This document shows, piece after piece, positions 24,896 to 35,448 of a DNA stretch of 64,000 bases. Under the pieces are notes generated by a model, which saw nothing but the letters and a program-made list of their open reading frames with translations, did not search any database and was not told the origin of the DNA. Position numbers and translations under genes: made by a program. Positions within the stretch are counted from its first letter, which is position 1, and each line of letters begins with the position of its first letter. Origin of the DNA: Prolixibacteraceae bacterium JC049 (GTDB lineage Bacteria > Bacteroidota > Bacteroidia > Bacteroidales > Prolixibacteraceae); contig SACZ01000001.1 of assembly GCA_023369685.1 (NCBI GenBank), forward strand, positions 372,381 to 436,380, read 5' to 3'.

Positions 24896-27235
24896 TTAAA
24901 ATTTGTAGCTGTAGGTGATAGATGGAACAATTGGAAATAGACTTACTTGTTTTAACTGTTTCCGTGATTGGTGAGTACCACTTTTATATTGTTCTTCGAA
25001 ATATAAAAAGAACGGGTTTTGACGACTATATGCATTATATATACTGATATTCCATGTGCGAATTCCGTGCTTTTTCTGTTTGTGGAAATTAATTCCCAGG
25101 TCAAGACGATGATAAGGACTCATTCTATAGTTGTTTCGTTTCCCATAGAAGTTAGCTTCTCCACTGCCATATTTGAAGGATCCACTTGCAGAAGGAGTTC
25201 TCATAATATGTGTTGAAACAGTTAGAGCATTTCCCGTTCCGTAAACCCATGTAGCTCCAATATCAATACGCTTGTTGAATTTGTGGGTTAAAGCAATACT
25301 AATGTCATGACGACGATCGTAGCGGGCAGGGAATTTTTCTCCAAAATTTAGATTCTCAAATTGACGGTCAGCCCAGCTTAATGTGTAACCAATCCAACCA
25401 GTGGTTTTGCCTACTTCTTTGCTTAATAATGCTTCTACTCCATATGACCACCCTTTGCCAATTTCAACTTTATCTTCCCAACTTCGGTTACCTCCGAAAA
25501 AGCTAGCTCCCTCTTTATAAGCAATCAAATTATCCATTTTCTTGTAGAATCCTTCCAGCGAGAAATTAACGCCTTTCTGGATTTGATAAACGGCTCCTAC
25601 TGCAAATTGCTCCGACTTCATAGGCTTGACTTTCTTAGTCACTGGTAACCATAAATCGGTAGGCAAGCTGATGGTCGAGTTAGATAATAAATGAATGTAT
25701 TGTTGCATTTTCGAATAGGCTGCTTTTAGCGAAACTTTATTGGAAAGCATATAGCGAAGCGAGGCTCTTGGTTCGATAGATGTGTAGAAACTCTTATCTA
25801 CATTAAAACCCGAAAGGTGGAGTCCTAAGTTCATCTTTAAACGAGCTCCCAATGAAAAGTCATCTTCGATATAAGCTGATACTTCATGCGCTTTTTTATT
25901 ATCATCAACCGATTGTGTTTCAAATTCAGTTGTGTTACCATCTTTTTTGTTTAGCGTTTTCACACCGGGCTTAAAGTGGTGGTAAATGTAATTTAAGCCA
26001 AATTTTATTGCGTGATTAGGATTTGGGAAATAGTCGAAATCCTGTTTGTAGGCAATGTCTTCTATATGAGAGGTGTAGTCAAGGTTCTGGTGTTTGAGTA
26101 GATCTTTTAACTTGTACTCTTTTTCATCCAGTCCTACTTTGAATGTGTACTTACTATAGGTAAGAGTTGTGTTGCTAAATAGCTTTTCATTGAAGATGTA
26201 GTTCCATCGTAAAGCGGTGGTCGTATTTCCCCAATTCATGTTGCTCTTGTCAATGTCGTTATAGCTGTTGTATGCTTCTTCAGAATAGGTGTGTGCCACA
26301 TCGCTTCCAAGATATGCGCTTAGATAAATTCGGCTTCTGTCGTTGAATTTATGGTTGATTTTTGCATTCAGATCGTAAAAATAGAACCCACCTCTTTCTT
26401 TGGATTTCATAAACGGTCTGGCCAATAAATCGGCATAAGTTCTTCGGGCAGAAATGTTGAATGCAGTTTTGTCTTTAGCAATAGGCCCTTCAAAATTGAA
26501 ATTGGATGAAATCAATCCAACAGAGAACTTACCGTGGTATTCTTTCATGTTTCCTTCTTTCATGCGAATATCCACAACGGATGATAAACGACCGCCAAAG
26601 CGTGCAGGGAATCCTCCTTTGTAAAGCGAAACATTCTTGATTGCATTGGGGTTAAATACCGAAAAGAATCCGAAAAGATGGTTAGCGTTGTATACCGGTA
26701 CGCCATCTAAAAGAAGCAGGTTTTGGTCCGGACCACCACCGCGTACATATAATCCACTCGATCCTTCTGTTCCAGATTGTACTCCTGGAAGTAGTTGTAG
26801 CGTTTTTATAACATCAGCTTCGCCTAAGAAAGCAGGTAGGTTTTGAATTTTCTCAATGGGGATGTCCACCTTACTCATCTGCGAGCTGGTTACTTTGTCG
26901 TCAGCTCGCTTGGCTACTACCTTAACCTCCTCCAATTGCTTAGGATTTAGAGCTATGTCTATTCGTTTGTTTTCATTCAAAATAATTTCACGGTACTTGG
27001 CTCTGTAACCTACATATGAAAAAGCAATGGTTGTTTGACTTGCAGGTAGAGTCAAACTGTAAAATCCGTAGTTATTGGTGGTGACACCTCTGTAGGTATT
27101 AACTTCGAAAACACTTGCATTAATAAGTGCTTCGCCTGTGTTTGCATCGGTAATATAACCGCTAATAGTAACTTTTTTTTGTGCAAATGTTATGGTGGAA
27201 CAAAGCACAAAAAACAATAGTAGTTTAATCTTCAT
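24896..27235 (-). CDS. TonB-dependent receptor with carboxypeptidase-like N-domain
   Basis: A 779-residue outer-membrane receptor. Signal peptide 1-18 (ending TFAQ); carboxypeptidase regulatory-like domain about 22-105 (GYITDANTGEALINASVF, GVTTNNYGFYSLTLP); a short linker with VKVVAKR; plug about 125-230 (FLGEADVIKTLQLLPGVQ, YVRGGGPDQNLLLLDGVPVYN); then the barrel, ending SITYSYKF. The PDQNLLLLDG plug motif is typical of the SusC-like/FecA-like class paired with DUF4249. First gene of a two-gene operon with the DUF4249 lipoprotein. The substrate cannot be read from the sequence. Confidence 0.93.
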   Translation of the reverse strand: MKIKLLLFFVLCSTITFAQKKVTISGYITDANTGEALINASVFEVNTYRGVTTNNYGFYSLTLPASQTTIAFSYVGYRAKYREIILNENKRIDIALNPKQLEEVKVVAKRADDKVTSSQMSKVDIPIEKIQNLPAFLGEADVIKTLQLLPGVQSGTEGSSGLYVRGGGPDQNLLLLDGVPVYNANHLFGFFSVFNPNAIKNVSLYKGGFPARFGGRLSSVVDIRMKEGNMKEYHGKFSVGLISSNFNFEGPIAKDKTAFNISARRTYADLLARPFMKSKERGGFYFYDLNAKINHKFNDRSRIYLSAYLGSDVAHTYSEEAYNSYNDIDKSNMNWGNTTTALRWNYIFNEKLFSNTTLTYSKYTFKVGLDEKEYKLKDLLKHQNLDYTSHIEDIAYKQDFDYFPNPNHAIKFGLNYIYHHFKPGVKTLNKKDGNTTEFETQSVDDNKKAHEVSAYIEDDFSLGARLKMNLGLHLSGFNVDKSFYTSIEPRASLRYMLSNKVSLKAAYSKMQQYIHLLSNSTISLPTDLWLPVTKKVKPMKSEQFAVGAVYQIQKGVNFSLEGFYKKMDNLIAYKEGASFFGGNRSWEDKVEIGKGWSYGVEALLSKEVGKTTGWIGYTLSWADRQFENLNFGEKFPARYDRRHDISIALTHKFNKRIDIGATWVYGTGNALTVSTHIMRTPSASGSFKYGSGEANFYGKRNNYRMSPYHRLDLGINFHKQKKHGIRTWNISIYNAYSRQNPFFLYFEEQYKSGTHQSRKQLKQVSLFPIVPSITYSYKF

Positions 27236-27633
27236 ATTAAACAGATTAGTGTGTGACGATATTTCTTTTGTTTATTTTATGATTAGCCGGCAAAGGTGTT
27301 GAAAAATTCCCGTTAATCATAATATCATACATGTGACAGTTAGCCTCTCAAAAACACGTATGGCTAAAGTGGTTTCAAAAAGGTTACATAAAAAGGTTGT
27401 TTTCTGACAAATATCATTATGTTTTATAACAACTTTTGAGGAACTAAAGATTGATGAAAATCTTGCTACCTTGTTGAGGACTTACGAGTTAGATGCTAAA
27501 TTGGATTACCAAAGTTCTTCCTCTTTGAGGAAATTTATTACGTACCTACTGATCCTGCCATGATCTCACAATTGCCTGTAAGAAGGCAATACTGCTTTAG
27601 TTTAAGAGAACCAACATCTAATTAATTTCTCGA
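27236..27633. other. long divergent intergenic region between the receptor and hydC
   Basis: About 400 bp with no credible gene. The left 180 bp are AT-rich and must hold the minus-strand receptor promoter, which I could not place with confidence. The right 150 bp can fold into the structured leader described separately. No perfect TAnnTTTG match faces hydC; TACCTTG at 27467-27473 is the nearest. Confidence 0.5.
27487..27623 (+). promoter_or_regulatory. structured 5' leader candidate upstream of hydC
   Basis: The segment just before hydC has an enclosing 9-bp stem (27487-27495 with 27615-27623, one wobble) around four small hairpins: 27501-27504/27509-27512 (ttgg/ccaa), 27518-27523/27527-27532 (ttcctc/gaggaa), 27551-27554/27562-27565 (gatc/gatc) and 27571-27577/27584-27590 (attgcct/aggcaat). 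A closed multi-helix junction 11 nt before the start codon resembles a riboswitch or protein-binding leader. It matches no known class I recognise, and the pairing was found by eye. Confidence 0.4.
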
Positions 27634-28104
27634 ATGAATTCGACGCAAACCTTAATCAAAGATCTTGCCCGACAGTACGGAAGAGACCGCCGGAACCTGC
27701 TACCTATAATTCAAGGAGTGGTTGAACAAGAAAACTACATTTCAGAGTTTGCAATGATTGAAATTGCAAAAGAGTTGAATATGCCGGCGTCTGATGTATT
27801 TGGAACAGCTTCGTTTTACTCCTTCCTGGAACATCGTAAAATGGGCTTTTATGTAATTCGTGTATGCAAAACCATTGCTTGTGCCATGAAAGGTACCAAT
27901 CAAATAATGCATGCCATTGAAGATATGTTGAAAGTAAAAATAGGGGAGACTACGCCCGATGGCAAGTTTACTGTGCTCCAAACAAACTGTTTGGGGTGGT
28001 GTCATAAAGCTCCTGCAATGCTTATTAATGACGAAGTATTTACAGATCTTTCACCTGAAAGAGTGCGGGAGATTTTAGGAGAGTACATGAGGAAGAATCG
28101 TTAA
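27634..28104 (+). CDS. hydC: bifurcating [FeFe] hydrogenase subunit HydC (NuoE-like)
   Basis: A 156-residue NuoE-like [2Fe-2S] subunit of the trimeric electron-bifurcating hydrogenase, which couples NADH and reduced ferredoxin oxidation to H2 formation (or the reverse). The helical N-terminal half (VVEQENYISEFAMIEIAKEL, VFGTASFYSFL) is followed by a thioredoxin-like fold with ligands in CKTIAC and CLGWC. First gene of hydC-hydB-hydA, with 17 bp and 24 bp gaps. Preceded by a possible structured leader. Confidence 0.93.
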   Translation: MNSTQTLIKDLARQYGRDRRNLLPIIQGVVEQENYISEFAMIEIAKELNMPASDVFGTASFYSFLEHRKMGFYVIRVCKTIACAMKGTNQIMHAIEDMLKVKIGETTPDGKFTVLQTNCLGWCHKAPAMLINDEVFTDLSPERVREILGEYMRKNR

Positions 28105-28121
28105 CCTAAACCGAAATCAAC

Positions 28122-29309
28122 ATGTCAGTTACAACATATCAATTGAAAAGGGTCGATCTTATTTTTAAGAACGAAAACGATTGGAAACAAATATTGTCCA
28201 AGACCCTTAAACGAAAAAAAGAGGATATAATTAATAGCCTGATATCATCGGAATTGAAAGGCCGGGGAGGAGCAGGTTTCCCAACAGGAATGAAGTGGAA
28301 GCTTACTTCTGAAGCAAAAGAAGAGACGAAATATGTTATTTGTAATGCCGATGAGGGAGAACCAGGCACCTTTAAAGATCGTGAGATTTTAACACAGGTG
28401 CCTCATAAGGTACTAACAGCAATGGCCATTTGTGCTTATGTTACGGGTGCATCGGAAGGATATATTTACTTGCGGGGTGAATATAAGTTCTTGCAGAAAT
28501 CGTTGTATAACGCCATTGGAGAGTTTGAGCGTTACTGCGAGGAGATTGGCTTTCATTTTCGAATTGCCATTTTTATGGGCAGTGGAGCCTATATTTGTGG
28601 TGAAGAAACTGCCTTGATGGAATCGATGGAAGGTCGTAGAGGGGAGCCTCGAAATAAACCTCCTTTTCCAACAGATAGTGGTTATTTGGGAAAACCAACT
28701 GTTGTGAACAATGTGGAAACATTGGTGCATACTTATACTATATTTAAATATGGGGCCAAGAAATTCCGCGACTTGGGAGTTCAGTACTCTCGTGGAACAA
28801 AGCTATTTTCTATTTCTGGCGATACGCCAATTCCTGGTATTTACGAATTAGAGTTGGGAATGACTCTTTCTGATTTTGTAGAAGAGTTTGGAGATGGAGA
28901 TACCAAGGCGGTACAAGTAGGTGGTGCATCCGGGTTTTTGGTACCACGCAAGCGCTTTGCCGAGACTCAAATTGGTTTTCAGGGAAAATTAACAGGTGTT
29001 TCGTTACCAACAGGAGGTTCGATGATGCTATTCAATAGCTCGCGCTCCATGTTTAATGTACTCAATAATTACCTCGATTTTTTCGAAGAAGAATCGTGCG
29101 GGCAATGTACACCTTGTCGTGTGGGCTGTCAGCAGCTACTGAAAGGAATTCATGCGGTGAAGAGAGGCGATAAGCCAGCTGTATATTTGAATAAGCTATT
29201 GAAATTGAGTGAAAACATGCAGTATACGGCTAAGTGTGGCTTGGGGCAATCGGTTGGAAACTCATTTGCTTCAATTGTTGAGAATTTCAGAGAGGAGATG
29301 ATTTTTTAA
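28122..29309 (+). CDS. hydB: bifurcating [FeFe] hydrogenase subunit HydB (NuoF-like), short form
   Basis: Flavoprotein subunit of 395 residues that binds NAD(H) and FMN. Motifs: GRGGAGFPTGMKW (nucleotide), NADEGEPGTFKDR, GSGAYICGEETAL (FMN) and the [4Fe-4S] site SCGQCTPCRVGC with a distal CGLGQS. It lacks both the N-terminal [2Fe-2S] domain and the C-terminal double [4Fe-4S] ferredoxin domain of the roughly 600-residue HydB of Thermotoga-type enzymes, so it is a minimal NuoF core. Electron exit must run through HydC and HydA. Second gene of the operon. Confidence 0.93.
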   Translation: MSVTTYQLKRVDLIFKNENDWKQILSKTLKRKKEDIINSLISSELKGRGGAGFPTGMKWKLTSEAKEETKYVICNADEGEPGTFKDREILTQVPHKVLTAMAICAYVTGASEGYIYLRGEYKFLQKSLYNAIGEFERYCEEIGFHFRIAIFMGSGAYICGEETALMESMEGRRGEPRNKPPFPTDSGYLGKPTVVNNVETLVHTYTIFKYGAKKFRDLGVQYSRGTKLFSISGDTPIPGIYELELGMTLSDFVEEFGDGDTKAVQVGGASGFLVPRKRFAETQIGFQGKLTGVSLPTGGSMMLFNSSRSMFNVLNNYLDFFEEESCGQCTPCRVGCQQLLKGIHAVKRGDKPAVYLNKLLKLSENMQYTAKCGLGQSVGNSFASIVENFREEMIF

Positions 29310-29333
29310 TGTGAAAATTAAAATCGATTTATT

Positions 29334-31124
29334 ATGAACGAAAAAGTGAATATCACCATAAATGGAGTTCCTCTTAGAGTAGATGAAAATAAGACTATTC
29401 TTGACGCAGCCGAGGAGCTTAATATTAAAATTCCTACGCTTTGTTACCACAAAGACCTATGTGTGGCAGGTAATTGCCGGGTTTGTGTAGTAGAGCAGGT
29501 AGGTACCAATAAATTACCAGCAGCTTGTGCTACTCCTGTTCACGATGGAATGGAGATTATGACCAATAGTCTGAAAGTGAGAAATGCGCGTAAGCATATA
29601 ATCGAATTACTTTTGGCCGAGCACAATGCAGAGTGTACCAAGTGTTATAAAAATGGTAATTGTGAGTTGCAAGAACTGGCAGCCGAATATAAAATCATTA
29701 ATCAGGAGTTTATGAATTTGGTGGCCGATCATGGTTGTACCATCGATGATTTTTCTCCATCCATAATGAAAGACGATAGCCGTTGTATTCGTTGTCAGCG
29801 TTGTGTGCGCACATGTGCCGAACTGCAAGGAGTAAATGCCCTTACAGTAGCTTATAAAGGAAGTGAAATGAAAATTTCTACTTTCTTCGAAAAGCCAATT
29901 AGCGATGTGGTATGTACCAACTGTGGTCAGTGTGTTAATCACTGTCCAACTGGTGCTCTAATTGAGAAAAACTATATTGAAGAGGTGTGGGAAGCTATTT
30001 CCGATCCTGAAAAACATGTAGTAGTACAGACAGCTCCTGCTGTGCGAGTAGGCTTGGGAGAAGAACTTGGTTTCGAAGTGGGAGAACGAGTAACTGGTAA
30101 GATGGTTGCTGCTCTGAAACGATTGGGCTTCGATGCTGTCTTAGATACCGATTTTACCGCAGACCTGACCATTTTGGAGGAAGGTACAGAGTTATTACAT
30201 CGCTTGAAGGAAGCATTGGTAGATAAAAATCCGGATGTGAAATTGCCTATGGCAACATCATGTTCACCAGGGTGGATTAAGTATATCGAACATATGTATC
30301 CAGAGTATTTGCCTAATCTGTCTAGTTGTAAGTCGCCACAGCAAATGTTTGGAGCATTAGTGAAAACTTACTATGCCAAAGAGCGCAAGATTAAGCCTGA
30401 AAATATTATTTCGGTTTCAATAATGCCATGTACTGCTAAGAAATTTGAGGCTAATCGTCCAGAAATGCATGATAGTGGATACCGCGATGTGGACTACGTG
30501 CTAACAACGCGTGAGCTTGCAATTATGATTAAGCAGGCAGGTATTGAATTCATGAAATTGCCTGACGAGCATTACGATCGATTAATGGGCGAATCGACAG
30601 GTGCGGGCGTTATCTTCGGAGCAACAGGTGGTGTAATGGAAGCTGCATTGCGTACTGCTTACGAAATAGTGACCGGGCGCGAAGTTCCATTTGAGAACCT
30701 GAACATTACAGCTGTTCGTGGAGAAGATGGTTTGCGTGAAGCAAAAATTAAAATCGAAAATCCGGTTAAAGAGTGGGCGTTCCTTGATGGTGTCGAGCTA
30801 AAATGTGCTGTTGCACACGGATTAATCAATGCCAGAGAGGTGATGGAGTTAGTGAAATCAGGAAAATCTGATTACCACTTTATTGAAGTGATGGCTTGTC
30901 CGGGAGGTTGCCTTGGAGGCGGAGGTCAGCCAATTCCTACCGATCCGGAAATTCGTAAACGAAGAATGGAGGCCATTTATGCTGAGGACATGGGAATGCC
31001 AATTCGGAAATCGCATGAAAACCCAGAGGTGAAACAGATCTATCAAAGCTTTTTAGGTCAGCCGTATAGTGAGAAATCACACGAGTTGTTGCATACCAAA
31101 TATTTACCAAGAGAGCGTTATTAG
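29334..31124 (+). CDS. hydA: bifurcating [FeFe] hydrogenase catalytic subunit HydA
   Basis: Catalytic subunit of 596 residues. An N-terminal plant-type [2Fe-2S] ferredoxin (Cys37, 43?, 48, 51, 65 region: CYHKDLCVAGNCRVC...C) is followed by a His-Cys cluster (about 88-115), a double [4Fe-4S] ferredoxin (151-204: CIRCQRCVRTC, CTNCGQCVNHCP), and the H-cluster core: ATSCSPGW (Cys310, Ser311), MPCTAKKFE (Cys366) and EVMACPGGCLGGGGQP (Cys522, Cys526). A short C-terminal segment follows (SFLGQPYSEKSHELLHTKY). The usual TSCCP is TSCSP: the residue that ligates the [4Fe-4S] part of the H-cluster in reference enzymes is Ser here. Organisation fits trimeric group A bifurcating enzymes. The exact [2Fe-2S] ligand set needs an alignment. 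Confidence 0.94.
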   Translation: MNEKVNITINGVPLRVDENKTILDAAEELNIKIPTLCYHKDLCVAGNCRVCVVEQVGTNKLPAACATPVHDGMEIMTNSLKVRNARKHIIELLLAEHNAECTKCYKNGNCELQELAAEYKIINQEFMNLVADHGCTIDDFSPSIMKDDSRCIRCQRCVRTCAELQGVNALTVAYKGSEMKISTFFEKPISDVVCTNCGQCVNHCPTGALIEKNYIEEVWEAISDPEKHVVVQTAPAVRVGLGEELGFEVGERVTGKMVAALKRLGFDAVLDTDFTADLTILEEGTELLHRLKEALVDKNPDVKLPMATSCSPGWIKYIEHMYPEYLPNLSSCKSPQQMFGALVKTYYAKERKIKPENIISVSIMPCTAKKFEANRPEMHDSGYRDVDYVLTTRELAIMIKQAGIEFMKLPDEHYDRLMGESTGAGVIFGATGGVMEAALRTAYEIVTGREVPFENLNITAVRGEDGLREAKIKIENPVKEWAFLDGVELKCAVAHGLINAREVMELVKSGKSDYHFIEVMACPGGCLGGGGQPIPTDPEIRKRRMEAIYAEDMGMPIRKSHENPEVKQIYQSFLGQPYSEKSHELLHTKYLPRERY

Positions 31125-31133
31125 TAAAGATAA

Positions 31134-31165
31134 GAAACACGGACTTCGGTCCGTGTTTCATTTTA
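31134..31165 (+). terminator. terminator of hydCBA
   Basis: A perfect 11-bp stem, 31134-31144 / 31149-31159 (gaaacacggac / gtccgtgtttc), closed by a TTCG tetraloop and followed by attttaa. It separates hydA from hydG. Confidence 0.85.
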
Positions 31166-31281
31166 ATAGCAGGTGATAAAAAACACTTTTAGTTTAGCTG
31201 TTCCTGCCTGTTTACAATATGTTCATGAACATCAATCTAAATCTTTGTGGCTTTTTCATACTTATTTGTCTGAAATAGCTA

Positions 31282-31289
31282 TATCTTTG
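31282..31289 (+). promoter_or_regulatory. -7 element of hydG
   Basis: TATCTTTG matches TAnnTTTG. Transcription would begin near 31296, which excludes the ATG-like start at 31173 and supports the GTG at 31317. The nearest TTTG upstream is only 13 bp away, so the -33 element is not clear. Confidence 0.6.
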
Positions 31290-31316
31290 TCTTGCAACTT
31301 AAAAACAGAGGAAGTC

Positions 31317-32816
31317 GTGAGAGTAAGTGACTGGAGCAAATCAGTAATAAAACAAGATCAGATCGACAAGTTTTTGGTGAATGGCAAAAGCTTTATTGAT
31401 GACGAGAAGATCTTTAAAAATATTTCGGATAATCAAAATCCCGATAAGCAATTCATCAGAGATATCATTCAGAAATCGTTAGACATAAAAACATTGTCTC
31501 CCGATGAAGTTGCTGCCCTTATGCACGTTAAAGATCCTGAATTATGGGATGAAATTAACGATGCCGCGTTGAAAATCAAGCAGAAAGTATACGATAACCG
31601 TATTGTGTTTTTTGCACCATTATACTGTTCTAACCTGTGTGTGAATAACTGCCTTTATTGTGGATTTCGTAACGAAAATAACAAGGAGGTTCGTCGCATC
31701 CTGACAATGGATGAGATTCGCAGAGAGACAGAAGCAGTTTTGGATCAGGGACATAAACGCCTTATTATGGTGTATGGCGAGCATCCTAAGTCGGATGTGG
31801 ATTATATGGCCGATACGATTCGTGCAGTTTATGATGTAACCCGAAAAGCACCAGTAACAGGTCGCGATGTGGCTATTCGTCGTGTAAATGTGAATGCTGC
31901 ACCAATGGATACCGAAAAGCTTCGTAAGCTAAAAGAGGCTGGTATTGGAACCTATCAGGTTTTTCAAGAGACTTATCATCAGGAAACATATAATAAAGTT
32001 CACCCAATAAATACCGTAAAAGGGAATTATTTGTGGCGTTTATATGCTTTACATCGTGCTTTCGATGCAGGTGTTGATGACGTGGCTATCGGAGCTTTAT
32101 TCGGAGTTTACGATTGGCGTTACGAGGTAATGGGCTTGGTTTATCACGCACTAGATTTGGAACGTCAATTTGGAGTAGGGCCACATACAGTGTCTTTCCC
32201 TCGTTTGACTCCAGCATTAGAATCGCATTTGAGTACTGACTCGAAATATATGGTTGGCGACGATGACTTTAAGAAGTTAGTTGCTGTTTTACGATTGGCA
32301 ATGCCTTATCCGGGAATGATTGTTACTTGTCGTGAAACACCAGAAATGAAACGTGAAGTAATTAAGTTGGGCTGTACGCAGACCGATGCCTCTACCAAAA
32401 TTGGAATTGGAGCTTATCAGGAAGCTGAAACATTGGCTGACCTGGAAAAAGCACAGTTTACTATTGGAGATAATCGTTCTTTGGATACGATCATTCGTGA
32501 AATGGCCGGAATGGGAATGATTTCAAGTTTCTGTACTGCAGGTTACCGTTGTGGAAGAACTGGTGATACCATTATGGGAATGCTTAAGCATTGTGTGGAA
32601 GGAAAATATTGTAAGCTGAATGCTGTGCTAACTTATCGCGAATATCTGGACGATTATGCATCGCCAGAGACGAAAGCATTAGGAGAAAAAGTATTGGCTC
32701 AGGAAATGGGGCAGATTGAAGGCAATAGTTTCTTCCAGAAAAATAATAAAATCATGAACCAGTTTAAACTGGATTACGATAGAATCTGTTGTGGTGACAG
32801 AGATATTTATATTTAA
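31317..32816 (+). CDS. hydG: H-cluster radical SAM maturase HydG
   Basis: Radical SAM tyrosine lyase that makes the Fe(CO)2(CN) synthon for the [FeFe] H-cluster. With the GTG at 31317 it has 499 residues; an extension from 31173 would add 48 residues of unrelated sequence. The SAM cluster motif is C108-X3-C112-X2-C115 (CVNNCLYCGF). The C-terminal auxiliary-cluster region reads FCTAGYRCGRTG ... KYCKLNAV: Cys406 and Cys432 match the first and third cysteines of the canonical CX2CX22C, but the second (position 409) is Gly and a Cys sits three residues later (412). It has its own promoter, after a terminator. HydE and HydF are not in the window. Confidence 0.93.
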   Translation: MRVSDWSKSVIKQDQIDKFLVNGKSFIDDEKIFKNISDNQNPDKQFIRDIIQKSLDIKTLSPDEVAALMHVKDPELWDEINDAALKIKQKVYDNRIVFFAPLYCSNLCVNNCLYCGFRNENNKEVRRILTMDEIRRETEAVLDQGHKRLIMVYGEHPKSDVDYMADTIRAVYDVTRKAPVTGRDVAIRRVNVNAAPMDTEKLRKLKEAGIGTYQVFQETYHQETYNKVHPINTVKGNYLWRLYALHRAFDAGVDDVAIGALFGVYDWRYEVMGLVYHALDLERQFGVGPHTVSFPRLTPALESHLSTDSKYMVGDDDFKKLVAVLRLAMPYPGMIVTCRETPEMKREVIKLGCTQTDASTKIGIGAYQEAETLADLEKAQFTIGDNRSLDTIIREMAGMGMISSFCTAGYRCGRTGDTIMGMLKHCVEGKYCKLNAVLTYREYLDDYASPETKALGEKVLAQEMGQIEGNSFFQKNNKIMNQFKLDYDRICCGDRDIYI

Positions 32817-32844
32817 TGATTAGCGATTAATTGTTAATGATGAA

Positions 32845-32881
32845 TGGGGCTTGAGTTGTTAAAATTCAAGCCTCATTTTTT
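32845..32881 (+). terminator. terminator of hydG
   Basis: Stem 32845-32854 / 32866-32875 (tggggcttga / tcaagcctca, one G-U pair), followed by tttttta. Confidence 0.8.
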
Positions 32882-33212
32882 ATGCCCCTTTTGAATTATT
32901 AATGATGATGAGCTATCCTTGTTATGGTTGTTTCTTGGCTTTCTCTAAATGTCGAAGTGTTTATAAATGATGTCGAAGAAATTTTAAAACCACTAAATGT
33001 AGAATTAACAATTAATAATTAACCATTCATCACTTACTCTCCATTGATTTCTGCCTGTTTTTAGCTCGAATTTAAACTTATCTCAAATTTGAGTTTTACC
33101 TTCTTTGCTTTTGGCTTTTAGATTCGATTTAAGGTGTTTTTTAGGCGATTTAAGACACTTTTTTTGTTTTTGATGTGACAGGTGTGGGCTGTGTCGTTAA
33201 TCATATTTTTGC

Positions 33213-33220
33213 TATATTTG
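33213..33220 (+). promoter_or_regulatory. -7 element of gyrB
   Basis: TATATTTG matches TAnnTTTG. It predicts a start near 33226 and a leader of about 145 nt to the ATG at 33372. No clear TTG at -33. Confidence 0.5.
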
Positions 33221-33326
33221 CATGTTACTCAGCGTGACAGAAGAGTGAGAACGATAGAGTGGTGATCATGCTATTCTCATTACGTAAAATCCTCACAACT
33301 TATTTAAAAGAGGGAAGGTATTCTGA

Positions 33327-35336
<2,010 letters not shown>

Positions 35337-35360
35337 GCAATAACAATATTTTATACCGAA

Positions 35361-35390
35361 AGCTGTGTTGCATTGCGCAATGCAGCTTTT
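35361..35390 (+). terminator. possible terminator of gyrB
   Basis: agctg...cattg (35361-35375, with internal bulge) can pair with caatgcagct (35378-35387), followed by tttt. The bulge weakens the call. Confidence 0.4.
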
Positions 35391-35448
35391 GTGTATCTTG
35401 TAGTACAGTCAGGTAATCTGAATGTCTTAAATCTGAAAATCTTTTGAT

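Noticed and set aside
27571-27590. Hairpin attgcct/aggcaat as a terminator of something upstream
   Set aside because: No T run and no plus-strand gene upstream; better seen as part of the hydC leader.
31173-31316. N-terminal extension of HydG
   Set aside because: The 48 residues have no match to the family, and a -7 element at 31282-31289 puts the transcript start downstream of 31173.
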